Shown in pieces: positions 11,447 through 23,295 of a stretch of DNA of 64,000 nt. Every line of letters begins with the position of its first letter. Position 1 is the first letter of the stretch. Below the pieces are notes generated by a model. It saw nothing but the letters and a program-made list of their open reading frames with translations, did no database searches and was not told the DNA's origin. Origin of the DNA: Phallus indusiatus (lineage: Eukaryota; Basidiomycota; Agaricomycetes; Phallales; Phallaceae); NCBI GenBank assembly GCA_027605045.1, contig JAQFWX010000061.1, positions 124,001 through 188,000 on the forward strand. Direction: 5' to 3'. Made by a program: the position numbers and the translations under genes.

Positions 11447-12568
11447 TAATACAATAATTAAAAGTTGCGTGTCGCGGATGAGTGTCCGAGAATACAACTA
11501 TGTACATTGAATGTGCCATTGTTGAATTAAAGAGTCTCGGATTTGAACCTGTTTTCTTTTTATTTGCCGTAGTTAACGAATGAATATTTACAGTACCATT
11601 AGCCGCAAAAAATTCTCTCGTAAGGGAAGTGCGGTAGATTATAGTCACATTCAACTTTCAATTAAATTCTCCACGATGATCGAAAATGTGGATCACCACC
11701 TTATTACTGCTTGGAAGCTTCGTAGTCATGAACACTTCCGTCCCGCCAATGGACTGTAATCGACGGTGTCTAATTAAGGCTGCGTTTTAGGTCAGTGATG
11801 TTCACCGGCTTTCTCTTCAAATTGCTTGTAAATACCCGACTTGAATCCGTTATCGATATCGGGGCAACATTATTCGTTAAGACATTTGCCCAACGAACAT
11901 CGTCTGTTAACCATGTGATTTATAGAGAACCCTATATCCCGAAGGTTATCCGTGTCTAGTACCGATGTGGACATGTTCCTGAGACCAGTGGTTTCATCTG
12001 GGCCTATGTACCTCTTACTTCTTTTGCACTTTGACGAATCAAGCAATGTCATACCATGTCTATGGTTCACTTTTTTACTTCGTCCTGCATTTGCGGGCTA
12101 GTACGTTCAGAGTAAGGAGACTAATCGTATTTGAAAAAGTAAAACTGGAAAAGCCGGAGTATAGCGCCTGCTTGTGTTGAGAATTTCGTTAGTTCTCCCT
12201 ATTAGTATTAGTTTCGTCCCCGGTGTCCAAGCTCGATCCTTTTTGGAACACCATGCGTACCAGTTTACTGATGGTGTGCGAGGCAACTCTTACTACAGAA
12301 AGGATAATCAAATGGCTTATCGTCGTCCTGGTTAATTTCTGGATCGGTTTTCGTGCGCCATATGCTCGCCTAATTAGAGAATAGCACTCTAAACTGTCAG
12401 TTCCTATCTCGATGAAGTCAGGCATCCAAATGGGGTTGATCAGTTTGAGTTAGTTAAACAGCATTTGTATAATGTGGCGCTGGACGTGCAACACACTTTC
12501 ATAACAATACACCCGAATTACCGTTGATAGATATTACACGACAATGTGGAAGCAATAAATATATGCAG
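11447..12568. other. Spacer with scattered open frames
   Basis: This region separates the fragments above from the BRCA2-like stop. On the plus strand ATG 11686 opens a 34-codon frame with a hydrophobic, signal-like start (MWITTLLLLGSF). Frames at 11797-11960, 11955-12095 and 12240-12411 look weakly coding; the last ends in a membrane-helix-like IIKWLIVVLVNFWIGF before a stop. Short minus-strand frames overlap them. No chain convinces, and none resembles a family I know. Confidence 0.3.
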
Positions 12569-15500
12569 TCATTGAATTAGTTGCCATTTCGAGTCCTTCC
12601 TGGTACTTAGAAATATTTCAGCTCCCTCTTCGGTTCCCATCCATGCACTTTGTTGTTTGGGTATTAAATTAGAAACCTGCAATGATTAAAAAGGGGGGGG
12701 GAGAAAACCAAGATAAGAGCATGCATACCAGATAACGCTGACCCTCTTTCAAATCAAATTCGATTCCATCGGTATTGTTTTGAAGCGCTGCAGCATCATA
12801 AATGGTTAACTGAGCGGTCCGTGCAGGAGCTCTCTTTATTGTTCGTGCGTCTTTGACACGCAAAATTCTGAAGCTATGGACCCGACGCGGAGGAGCTAAA
12901 GTCTAGGTTGAATTGTAGGGTGCTCATTTCATGACAATGAAGATACATACTTCCAGCTCTGCCTCAATCAGAGCGCTTACTTGTTCACGTTCTGCCGCAC
13001 ATTTCTGTCTCAAAAGTATGCTTAACCAACTAGCGTCTTCTTTCGCAACATTCTGAATGACAGAAGCAGGATTGTCACATTCCTCCAGCTCATCCGCAAT
13101 AGATTCAAGATGTGGAGGTGCCGAGTCTGAGAAGCCCTTAGTCAGATATGAGCCACGAAGATGGTCGTTGATACTCACCAGCATCTGAGAGCGGAACAAC
13201 AACACTCGTCTTACGCTCGAGGATGTCCGCATAACTTTCTAATCTTTCTAGTTTCTTCTCCAACTCTTCCTGCAGCCTAGAAGCTTCTCGCGCCCGTTTG
13301 ATCTTGTGAAAAATGAATAATAGTGTAATGCATATATAATGAACACGGACCTTCCACTTCTCCTCTTCACTTGCTTCTTCGGCTCCGTTACGACCCACTC
13401 GAGTTTCTCCATTAGCAGTCGAAAGGAATTCAATATATGCCATCGGATATACCTTTAAAAGTGGGTATAAGTAAGAAAAAACATATGTTGGACTGGACAT
13501 AGGGAAGGTGATCACATTTACTATGACAATATCCATGACCGCAACTCGTCCGCCATCCCGAGATAAGCTGTGTAATGATGCTATGCATCGGGTCCTTTGG
13601 AATCCAAGTTTTGCATGCCATGGTGCCAAATGCGTCGAGTTCCCGCTTAGCGACAAGCATGCGCGGCCGTACGAGTCGAGGACGTCAATGGGCTCATTTT
13701 TGGGTGTCTCAATCTGCAAAGATTCATTATCAACCTGTTCTATGTAACACGTGCAAACCCTACCTTTGAACAAATGCATATCAATTTACGACCCGTTCGT
13801 ATGATATTTCGTCGGATCGCGCGTGCCAACGGTCCGTCAACCTGGGCTCGAATGCGGTACCAACCATCAGTGAGTTCCAGCTCTGGATAAGGCTCAGTAC
13901 TGCTGTTTGGTTCAGCGATCCAGGATATCTTTGTAACGCATAATACTAAAGGTCTTTCAACCGACGTATCTAGCGCGGTTATTAGGCTTAATGCTGGACG
14001 GGAGCCTCCGGCGAGTTCTTTGTCGTATCTGTGTATAATCAAATTTAGATAGCAGGTTCTTCATTGCTTAATTCGATGACTAACCGATATCGAAGCTGTT
14101 TCATCACCTCTGTCCAACACCAAATGAGAGTAAGCTTCTCTGGGTCCAAACATGCCATCCCACCAAGTTTCCATAATATCAAACACCAATGGTTATCGAC
14201 CCATGCTTTTGTTGCAAGACGACACCCTGTTCTCTGAAGTTCTTCCAAGGCAGAATCTGCACCTAGGGTCATGACCACTGAGGCGTCAAATGCATTAAAC
14301 CGGTAATATAGGAAATCAGAGATGTCCCCGAGGGTGAATAAGGATGAAGGCCTGTAATCATGTTAGACATAAACCTTGGGAGAGATAGATTGTTACCACT
14401 AACACACCCATTGCGTCAAGCTCTTCTCGGTCATATGTTTGTGGAGTTAGTCCGCAAGTAGCCAACGTAAGTCGAGTAGGGACGGGTTGAATGTTATTAG
14501 GACGATTGAGGTCACTTCCAGACCCATTCTTGGGCGAAGAGCGGGTTCGCGTCGGAGGAATATGAGCCGGATTAGTGTCAGTACTGCTTGGAATGTTGGG
14601 CGGATGTGTAAGCTTTTTAGATTCATTTTGATTAACTTTCACTTCTGTTTTAAACGGCGTTTTGAATTTCGTCTTGGATGCAAATAATCGAGCCTGGGGG
14701 GTCAGACCTAATGATTTGCGCTTCTGGGTAGATGGCGGCAGTGGCGTTTGAGAAAGCTGAGTGGGTAATCTGTTCGGTGTTGAAGGTGAAGGTCCAAACG
14801 AGCTAGATGACTGAATAATTGAGGAGACCGCGCTAGTACGGGAAAGGAGGGGATTCAAGATACCCTGTTCTACTGCCAACGCTGGGCGAGGAGGTTGTTG
14901 AAAGGCGGGAGGAGAATCGTGATTTGTGCTAGCATTTTGTACATTCTTAAATGGTTGCCGATCCTCTAGGCTCGTTTGTGGGGGTACAGAGGTAATCGGC
15001 GTTTCGTTTTCGCTTTCCTGCTCCCATGCATGAAGTTTCTTTTTGGCCAGTTCAATCGAGTCAGGGCGTGGAACTATCCAGGAGGTTGTTTGGGAGTCTT
15101 TAATATCGAATGATTCAGAAAACCCGTCTTTTTCTTCCGCAGCCTTTTTCCTATGCATAAACGCAGATGCGGAAGCAAAGACAGCCGGTATGGCCTCATT
15201 CGAAGGTAAAAACCATGTTTCGTAGTCTTTTTCCAAATGCACTTCAGGACTTGGGGATCGCATTTCATCTACCTCTTTTTCAGATAAACATCCTTTGGCA
15301 GAAGGGGAATTGTCTCTTGACTGAGTGGTTGAATGTCGACGTGCTGGATGCTCGGGTGAAGGTGCCCGTACTTGAAGCAATTTCTTCTGGGGTGAAGCCT
15401 CAGATGCTTCATCGCAAGTTAGTTCAGAAGAAGTGCTAGCTTTTTGAGACAATCCGTATTCAATTTCATCTAATGTGCGAAAGTCTTCCCCGTCCAGCAT

Positions 15501-15634
15501 ATCAAATTCATCTTCATACGTGGGAGACGAAAGACGCGGTCTTTTGCGAAGGGGAGAAGAGGAAGCTAAAATTGACATTGATACATTAGCATTTAGAAGG
15601 ATGGCAGAAAATATTACTTACGCGACGATGCCAT
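12569..15634 (-). CDS. brh2: BRCA2 homologue (Brh2-like), homologous-recombination mediator
   Basis: This nuclear protein loads Rad51 onto RPA-coated single-stranded DNA with Dss1. A 13-base first exon (15622-15634, MASS plus one base) joins a long exon from 15565. That exon encodes about 390 mostly disordered residues, with one FASA (residues 134-137) that fits the FxxA core of a BRC Rad51-binding repeat. The DNA-binding domain follows over eight further exons. Its helical part includes LGADSALEELQRTGCRLAT and WCLILWKLGG. OB1 includes LELTDGWYRIRAQVDGPLA, GRKLICICSK and LSGNSTHLAPWHAKLGF. A charged coiled-coil-like insert is next (KRAREASRLQEELEKKLERL). OB2 includes VHSFRILRVKDAR and RTAQLTIYDAA, and the protein ends after LIPKQQSAWMG at TGA 12569-12571. 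The total is near 890 residues, as expected for a fungal Brh2. It is divergent with chitin synthase. Confidence 0.88.
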
Positions 15635-16321
15635 GTAAATTGGGATTCACTTTTCAGGTTCGTGACTGGCAAGTTGGCGCGTTACACACGAGTTGTCACG
15701 CCGCGTCAACACCTCACATGGCCTTCAATACCGTATAGAGCTGTATGGCCTCACATGTTGAACATGTTTGACAGAAACGTTGTTTGCACTTTATTACAAA
15801 TTCATATAAGTGTATATAATTTTTGAGATACAGCTTGGACAGATAATCAATTGACGCACGTTCATAGCCATAATCTTCGACGCTATCAACCACTCGAATT
15901 TTGTTACGTAACATCTTCAATGTTGAAAGAGAAAAAACTTTTTCAAAGACAATTATATTTGAAATACCTCAAAATGCAGCTCCCGTGCTCATTTTAAAAC
16001 GAAGATCTTCGTTGAATTTGCAGTGGCTCTGATTAACCCGCTCCAAAATAATGCTGCTGCGCTCCGTATTACATAATTACCCATTTTATACAATTACTCA
16101 TCATCGTCATTGGAGTTCTTTTCGCCAACAACGCACATCGCGCACCATACCAACGTATCTTTTAACAAGCTTGTTCACGTTCTTTCGCATCATTACCTCC
16201 TGTCTTTCAATCTCAAATCACCGAATTTATATTTTTACCCCGAGATATCAACAGTCGTATCCCTTAGTTTAAGGTCCGACCGTACCCACGGCCATCCGAC
16301 CCAGACGTATACCACACCTTC
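15635..16321. promoter_or_regulatory. Shared divergent promoter region of brh2 and chitin synthase
   Basis: These 687 bases separate the two ATGs, so both promoters must lie here. The part near the chitin synthase (about 16060-16310) is pyrimidine-rich, as is common just upstream of fungal transcripts. I see no convincing TATA box or other named site. Confidence 0.45.
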
Positions 16322-19300
16322 ATGTCCAGTCATCGTCCAGCGCGACAGCCGCCACCTGGCCTTCAGACGAATCCAAATGCCTATGCGCGGCCGTCCCCAA
16401 CTAATTATCCGTCCAGTGGATCAGTTAGCTTTCAACCGCTGGAACGCGGTGACCGCGCTGCACCCATACAGCCATCTCGCTATTCCCAACAACAAATATC
16501 AGGCAGAGATCAACCATTACCACCAACACCTCCTAAAGAAACAATGGATGATGACGATGTAATCCTTGGAACTCAACTTGGTTCTAAGGTTGGTCGCAAG
16601 AAGAGCTTGGTCAAGCCCGATAGGGAGAAGATGGATCCCAACCATCGTCTTTGGCATTATCGAACGAGAGCAGCTGAATTAGAAAGCCAAGGAAGAGTTC
16701 TGCCATCTAGTATGAAAGATTCTTTAGATGTAAATATCACTTAGTCATTGATTTTTCTAGGCACTGGCAATCATCCTCAAGCCGCGCTACGTCGTGGCAA
16801 GTCTTTACTTGGCAGAGAAGAGGGTGCTCCGGAAACCGGTCTCTCGCTATTCAAACGCGGCGCTACTCTTCGCCGTCGACGTTCTTCTGGAACACCTACT
16901 CCCGAAACAAAGACAAGAAGTGGATGCTTCGATAATATAGCTCCTGGCCCCAAGGATGCGTTTATGATCTATTCCTGGCTGATAACATGTTGGATTCCTC
17001 CATTTATACTTAGCTCTTGCGGTATACGAACGCCCGAACAACAGCGCGCATGGAGAGAAAAAATGGGCCTCTTGTCGTTCGTTCTGGTTTCAATGGCAGG
17101 TGTCGGTTTTCTCACCTTTGGTTTTACGCAAACTGTTTGTGGGAAGCCTCCCGTACGTTTTCATGGCGGAAGCGTTGACAAGGGATCCCTCATAATTAAT
17201 GGATACGCTTATGACTTCTCCAATTTCAACCACCCTGCTGTTCCAGGCTTTTTCAGCGGTCAGAGCAATCCTTTGTTTGACGACCCCTATAATGCGGGTG
17301 GAATGGACGCATCATTCCTGTTTCAAAATGTCAACGAGCACTGCTTAAATATCATAACAGCCTCCCAAAACAGTTCAATACAACATTCAGGTCAGAAGCT
17401 GGCGTGGTATTTCCCTTGCAACATCTTCAATCAACAAGGCACATCCCCGGTCGACAAGACAAATTATTCACAATCGACATTCTGCCACACCGACTCCACT
17501 TCTCGTCAGCAGTTGGTTTCTCATGGTCCTAGCGGACAAGTCTTCTACACCTGGGATGATGTTAGCGATTCTAGTAGGAACCTAATTGTATATGAATCGT
17601 AAGTCTTAACGTACCAGCGATTACCTTATTATTGACGTGTTTACCAGTAATGTATTGGATTTGAACTTGCTGCAATGGTTGGATCGAAGCCAGGTAACTT
17701 ATCCGGACATCTTTGATAGATTGAGTACTCGTAATCAGTTATCGGGAGGAGACGCTACCATGAGTGTCTATCGGGCGAAACAAAAAGCGGACTTCGCCTG
17801 TCTTCAAGATATCGTCACAGTCGGGTTTATCGATACAAACACAATAGGTTGCGTAGCCTCTGAAGTGGTCTTAGTGGTTTCTTTGGTCTTCATTATCGGG
17901 GTTGTTTCCATTCGTTTTGCCATGGCCGTCATGTTCGGTTGGTTCGTCTCGTGGCGCTTAGGCTCTTTCCCTCGAGAATCATATGCTCAACGAATGAAGC
18001 GAGCTGCAGAAATCGAAAATTGGACTGATGACATTTATCGACCGGCCCCTGGAAGTTATCGTCCAACCGTCCAGAGGGATGGTGGTGGGGAGAAACTACA
18101 TAAAGCAAACGGCAGAAAAAGCACGGCATTCCTTCCCGTTACTAGTCGATTTACCAAGGACTCTGGGCTTAAGGGACGTCCCATGACGGCATATAGTGTT
18201 AGTGACATCAACTTCCGACGGAGCACAATGCAGCCTTACGGAAATAACAAGAGCACCCTGTTTGCACCCTCTGAATCAGGGCGTGGATCGCATTCATCCC
18301 TTCAGGACACATCCGCACCTCCATGTCCCTTCCCAACGGCAAACGTGATTCCCCAACCTCCCCCAGACTATGAGCCGTTCCATTTCCCGCTAGCTCATAC
18401 TATTTGTCTCGTCACGGCATATTCGGAATCTGTCGAGGGTCTGCGTACTACGTTGGACTCATTAGCAACGACAGACTACCCTAACTCTCACAAAGTTATA
18501 ATGGTTATTGCCGATGGTATGGTCAAGGGATCTGGAAACGACAAAGCTACGCCGGATATTGTCCTTGGCATGATGAGGGAATTCATTATACCTCCTCATG
18601 AGGTCAAACCGCATTCTTATGTTGCCATTGCTGATGGTCACAAGCGACATAATATGGCCAAGGTTTACGCAGGATTTTACGATTATGACGACAACACCGT
18701 CGAATTCTCCAAACAGCAGCGCGTTCCAATCATTCTTGTTGCCAAAGTCGGGAACCCTCTTGAAGCCAACGAGGCCAAACCAGGCAATCGTGGTAAACGT
18801 GATTCTCAAATCGTGCTGATGGCTTTCCTGCAAAAGGTTTTGTTCGACGAGCGCATGACAACCATGGAATACGAGTTTTTCAATGCCATTTGGCGGGTAA
18901 CAGGCATAACGCCTGACCGATACGAATATATTCTTTGTGTCGATGCGGATACCAAGGTTTTCCCGGATTCACTAACTCGGATGGCTGCTTGTATGGCTCA
19001 CGATGAAGAAATAATGGGATTGTGCGGAGAGACTAAGATTGCAAACAAAGCTGAGACCTGGGTTACGATGATTCAAGGTAATTGATTTACATTACGTTCA
19101 CCGTGGCAAGTCTTGACCATTGACAATAACAGTGTTCGAATATTATATTTCCCACCACCTCACCAAAGCATTTGAATCAATGTTTGGCGGTGTAACTTGT
19201 CTTCCCGGTTGCTTCAGTATGTACAGGATCAAAGCGCCGAAGGGTAATGAAGGATACTGGGTTCCGATTTTGGCCAACCCCGATATTGTAGAGCACTATT

Positions 19301-20805
19301 CGGAAAACATAGTGGACACATTGCACAAGAAGAACTTGCTGTTACTGGGAGAAGATCGATACCTGACTACGCTTATGCTGAAGACATTCCCCAAACGGAA
19401 GATGATGTTTTGTCCTCAAGCTGTCTGTAAGACGATTGTCCCAGACACTTTCAGAGTTCTCCTCTCTCAGCGTCGAAGATGGATTAACTCGACTATCCAC
19501 AACTTGGGAGAACTGTTACTTGTGCGCGACCTTTGCGGAACCTTCTGTTTCTCTATGCAGTTTGTGGTGTTCATGGAGCTTATGGGGACACTCGTTCTTC
19601 CGGCAGCTATATCTTTCACTATCTATCTGATTATCATCTCCATCATACCTCATCACCAGAACACAACTATACCTTTGATTCTTCTTGGGATTATCTTGGG
19701 TCTTCCTGGTTTATTAATCGTGTTGACGTCTCGTAAAATTGCCTACGTCGGTTGGATGTTCATATACCTACTCTCGCTGCCAATTTGGAATTTTGCCCTC
19801 CCTGCTTATGCATTCTGGCACTTCGACGACTTTTCTTGGGGTGCTACTCGAAAAATTTCCGGCGAAAAAGGGGGCAATCATGGAGATAAAGAGGGCGAAT
19901 TTGATGCTTCGAACATTGTTATGAAGAAGTGGTCAGAATTTGAAAGAGACAGGCGATGGAATATTGGTAATGACTCGAGAACAGAGTCGTTATATCATGA
20001 AGCCCGGCCATCGCCCAGAAGGTGATATTTCCACTCTCCTTCAATATTTAATGCTGATTTTTTTTTCAGAGATGATTATAGCAATCGTTATTCCATGGTT
20101 TCGTCATCGGATCCATTTGCCTCTCAACCGGTGTACCCGCAAGGGCCTCCATCCTTTGAGAACGAGGTGACGAACAGTCAACGTTCGCTTCTACAGCTAC
20201 CAGCTCCTTTAGGCCGTATGACACAATCAAGCTCCCCGGTCTCCAATTTCAGCGCGCCGCGTTCTAGCGAAGACACTATCTTGGGACCAGACAGTTCCCA
20301 ACAACGTTTGGTATCGCCTCAGGCAGATTATTCAACATTATCACTCGATACCGTCGACTCGTCCATTGAATCTCATATGAGTCGGATGAAGCAAGGCGTC
20401 CTTCGTCAAAGTACCATCAACTCGCAACATCCTGTTGAGACCCAGAATCCATACCGCCATTCACAACCGTACACTGTCATGACGTCAACTTATGAAGAGC
20501 CATATGTATACGCCTCTGAGTACGATGATTCACCGAGCAGTGCTTCTCCGTTCGTTTCTCCTCAGTCCAGCACACCTCCTAACCGAAACAGTCGAGGTTT
20601 TGCATTAGCTGATGGCGGTCCTGTACCAGGTCCTGAAGGAGTCCGAAGGGTTGCAAGACCACAAGCACGGAGATCGACCCAAAATCCTCCGCCAAGTGGA
20701 GGAAACGGAGGAACTCGCTATGCACGCACTACCAGTATGAGCAGTGGAACACATCCCTTACTTCCTCCCGGTGCAGCGCCACCGAATATCCATCAGTACA
20801 GGTGA
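16322..20805 (+). CDS. Chitin synthase, class IV-like (division 2), with cytochrome-b5-like domain
   Basis: This plasma-membrane glycosyltransferase (GT2) polymerises UDP-GlcNAc into chitin. Five exons join in phase to 1426 residues: 16322-16709, 16761-17598, 17648-19077, 19133-20021 and 20070-20805. The N-terminus is Pro/Ser-rich. Two membrane helices follow near residues 200-260, then a cytochrome-b5-like segment ([17 protein letters not shown]) and another helix near 490. The catalytic core has the donor-binding CVDADTK near 840, LPGCFSMYR near 907, LGEDRYLT near 957 and the hallmark QRRRW near 998. A C-terminal helix cluster and a disordered Ser/Pro tail of about 240 residues complete it. 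No myosin motor is present, so classes V and VII are excluded by architecture or unlikely. The class is inferred from this layout. Confidence 0.93.
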
Positions 20806-21300
20806 AAACAGCCGCAATTTGAACAACAATATATCGCCATGCTCTTGTACACTTTACCCCTGGGCGCCATAATTACCAACGGACTTTTCTCTTTTTTTAC
20901 TTTGGATTGCGATGGACTATTGATTTTGAAACCAACCTTTTATATAAAAAATTGACTTTTTTCTTGCCTCATTTCCCTCCTTCGCACCAGTTCATGTTCT
21001 TAACGACCTTACTCATATATACATCATTTTGCTAGTTAACCTTATAAGTTTGGAAAGGGAACTTTATAGAAGTCTGTCTTTTCACTTATCATTATGTTGT
21101 TAGTATGATTTACTTTCGTGTAAAGAATTCTTGAGTCAAATTCGTGTGTATTGATTGCTAGCCACTAAGCTGCCGTGGCACGGCGCGTGCGTCACATCCG
21201 GGTCGCAGTGAGAGCGCAGCAATTGAAACTCATCGACTAAGTAGATTGTATTACTATACCTATACCCAATTCCATATTTTGCTTTGTCGTTTTCCTATCT
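20806..21300. other. Intergenic spacer, 3' region of chitin synthase and promoter of PFA4-like gene
   Basis: Nothing coding is visible. An AT-rich stretch at 20930-20960 could serve in 3' end formation of the chitin synthase transcript. The last 200 bases should hold the promoter of the DHHC gene; no specific element stands out. Confidence 0.4.
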
Positions 21301-23242
21301 ATGCCTTCTGCCCAAAGTAGCATTGGTAAAATATGGGTAACAGGAACAACCCTCCTAATCGCGTTTATTGCGTACTCCTCTCAGATATTCGTCATCTTTC
21401 CTTGGTATGGTCGGGAATTATCTGTGGACCTCATTTATTTACTAGGGCCATTCAAGTGCGTCTTCACCATTATGAATTAAAATATATCATTAACTTTATA
21501 ACCAGCATCCTTGTCGGAATGCTCTACTGGAATTACTTTATGACTGTTCGTACTGACCCAGGTCATGTACCTCCAGCCTGGGTGAATGAAGTTTGACGTT
21601 TTTGAGTGGTTCAATATTGACTGTAGTCTTAGCAACCAGAGAAAGATTTGTACGAAGCAAAAAAGCTCACAGGACAACCTCGTTATTGTCGTACATGTGA
21701 GGCGTATAAGCCTCCTCGCACTCATCATTGTAGACAGTGCAAACGGTACGGCTACGTCTTCTAATACTTTTTGTATCTGATTGATAAGTGTTATATAGAT
21801 GCATCCCTCGAATGGGTGAGATTTGGCCACCCCTCTCTGCATCTCCTTGCAGCAAGTTAATTTATTCTAGATCATCATTGCCCCTGGGTCGATAACTGCG
21901 TTGGACACTACAACTACGCACATTTCATTCGCTTTTTGTTTTTCGTTGACATAGCATGCCTATATCATTTGTGCATGTTATCCAGCAGGGTCTTCGGTGT
22001 TTATCGAAGTGCTTACGACAATTATTGGGTAATTCCAGTTCGATCTTTCACTCCCTTAGCTAATTCAAACTATCAAAGATTGAACCAACCAACAAGGAGC
22101 TTGTCTTTATTATTTTAAATTATGTTGCTTGTGTTCCGGTTATACTTATGGTCGGAGGGTTCAGGTTTTTTTCTTCTCCCTTTTAAACCGCTAAAAACGA
22201 TAAAACTGACTGTCTGCTAGTGCCTACCACTTCTATTGTTTACTTACTAATACTACGACTATTGAAGCATGGGAAAAGGACAAAGTCGCTACACTAATTC
22301 GCAGGGGCAAAATTAGAGAAGTACGTTTGAAAACATCGAACTAGTATAAACATACTGACCCGGAATTAGGTTAAATTCCCTTATGTATGTCAATTTCCCC
22401 AAGCTGCGGTATTTGTTTTCTGAGCTTCCTCTCTACGTAGAACCTCGGTTGGAAAGAAAACTTCTGTTCCGTGTTCGGACGCTCGCCTCTATACTGGCTA
22501 TTCCCGATGAAAGTTACAACAGACGGTCTCGCATTTAAAGTACTAGATAGTGAAGGTGATTGGATTCAATCCCATAATATTTGCGATGATGCGAAGGGTG
22601 ATGCTGCACATCGCCGATCTTATATTCACAACGATGTGGAGGCTTGACCTAGGTGATTTCTAGATTCCTTGATCAGAGATTTTATTTACACACGGCATAG
22701 CTCTGCTTCTGCTTTTTCTCAAAAATATTTGTCCTTATACTGACTTTGTGTCTTTAACTTTAGATGGGACTGCGCAAAGCAACTGGCCTCCTAATGATCC
22801 TTATGTATATGAAGCGGCAGAAGAAGAAGAGCCTGCTCAATTCGACCTTAATTCCTCACCTTGGACATATGGCAATGGAATAAACCCCGACCTTCGTCCG
22901 TCTAACGCATCTACACGATTGCAAGCGCGGCGTTCCAAATTGCCACCATATCATCCTAATTATAACCAAAACGGACATTCTGACCACGATCCTGAACGCG
23001 TCTCGGTAATTTCTTCCGGATCTTCCGATGGAGCAGGAGCCACTTGGCGTGGTCCTCGAATTCGTCGAGGCTCAGAGGGATGGGAAATAGGAGAAATTGA
23101 CCGAGAGGAAATTTTGCGCAGATATGTCGCCAGCAGCGTTGCCGAGCCTGGACGATATCAGCATTATGCTCCTCAGAGTGATTCAGAAGTGGAGGAGGAT
23201 CAACCATTGACTATACTTTCGGAAACGGACTTAGCGCTATAG
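21301..23242 (+). CDS. PFA4: DHHC palmitoyltransferase, Pfa4-like
   Basis: This is an ER-type protein S-acyltransferase; yeast Pfa4 palmitoylates the chitin synthase Chs3. ATG 21301 opens two N-terminal helices ([18 protein letters not shown] and [11 protein letters not shown]). The TDPG motif follows, in [11 protein letters not shown]. Later exons give the Cys-rich domain: [18 protein letters not shown], then RQCKRC and [19 protein letters not shown], with the catalytic Cys in DHHC. Two more helices come next. [19 protein letters not shown] is in one exon, and [12 protein letters not shown], a conserved post-helix motif, follows. The hydrophilic tail starts after an unusually long intron (22556-22763, 208 bases) and ends at TAG 23240-23242. 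Several small introns interrupt the DHHC domain. The identity as a DHHC enzyme is firm, and Pfa4 is the best subfamily guess. Confidence 0.88.
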
Positions 23243-23295
23243 CTTATTATGATATAATTCACTAAAATAACAATACATATATACTACATTCTAAA

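Noticed and set aside
11539..11549. B-box-like GGTTCAAATCC on the minus strand, candidate tRNA
   Set aside because: The flanking bases do not form a T-stem (at most two pairs), and no A box or acceptor stem is found at the right distance.
13508..13769. Plus-strand frames within the BRCA2 gene
   Set aside because: They are antisense shadows of the OB1 exons, whose minus-strand reading matches BRCA2 motifs and splices in phase.
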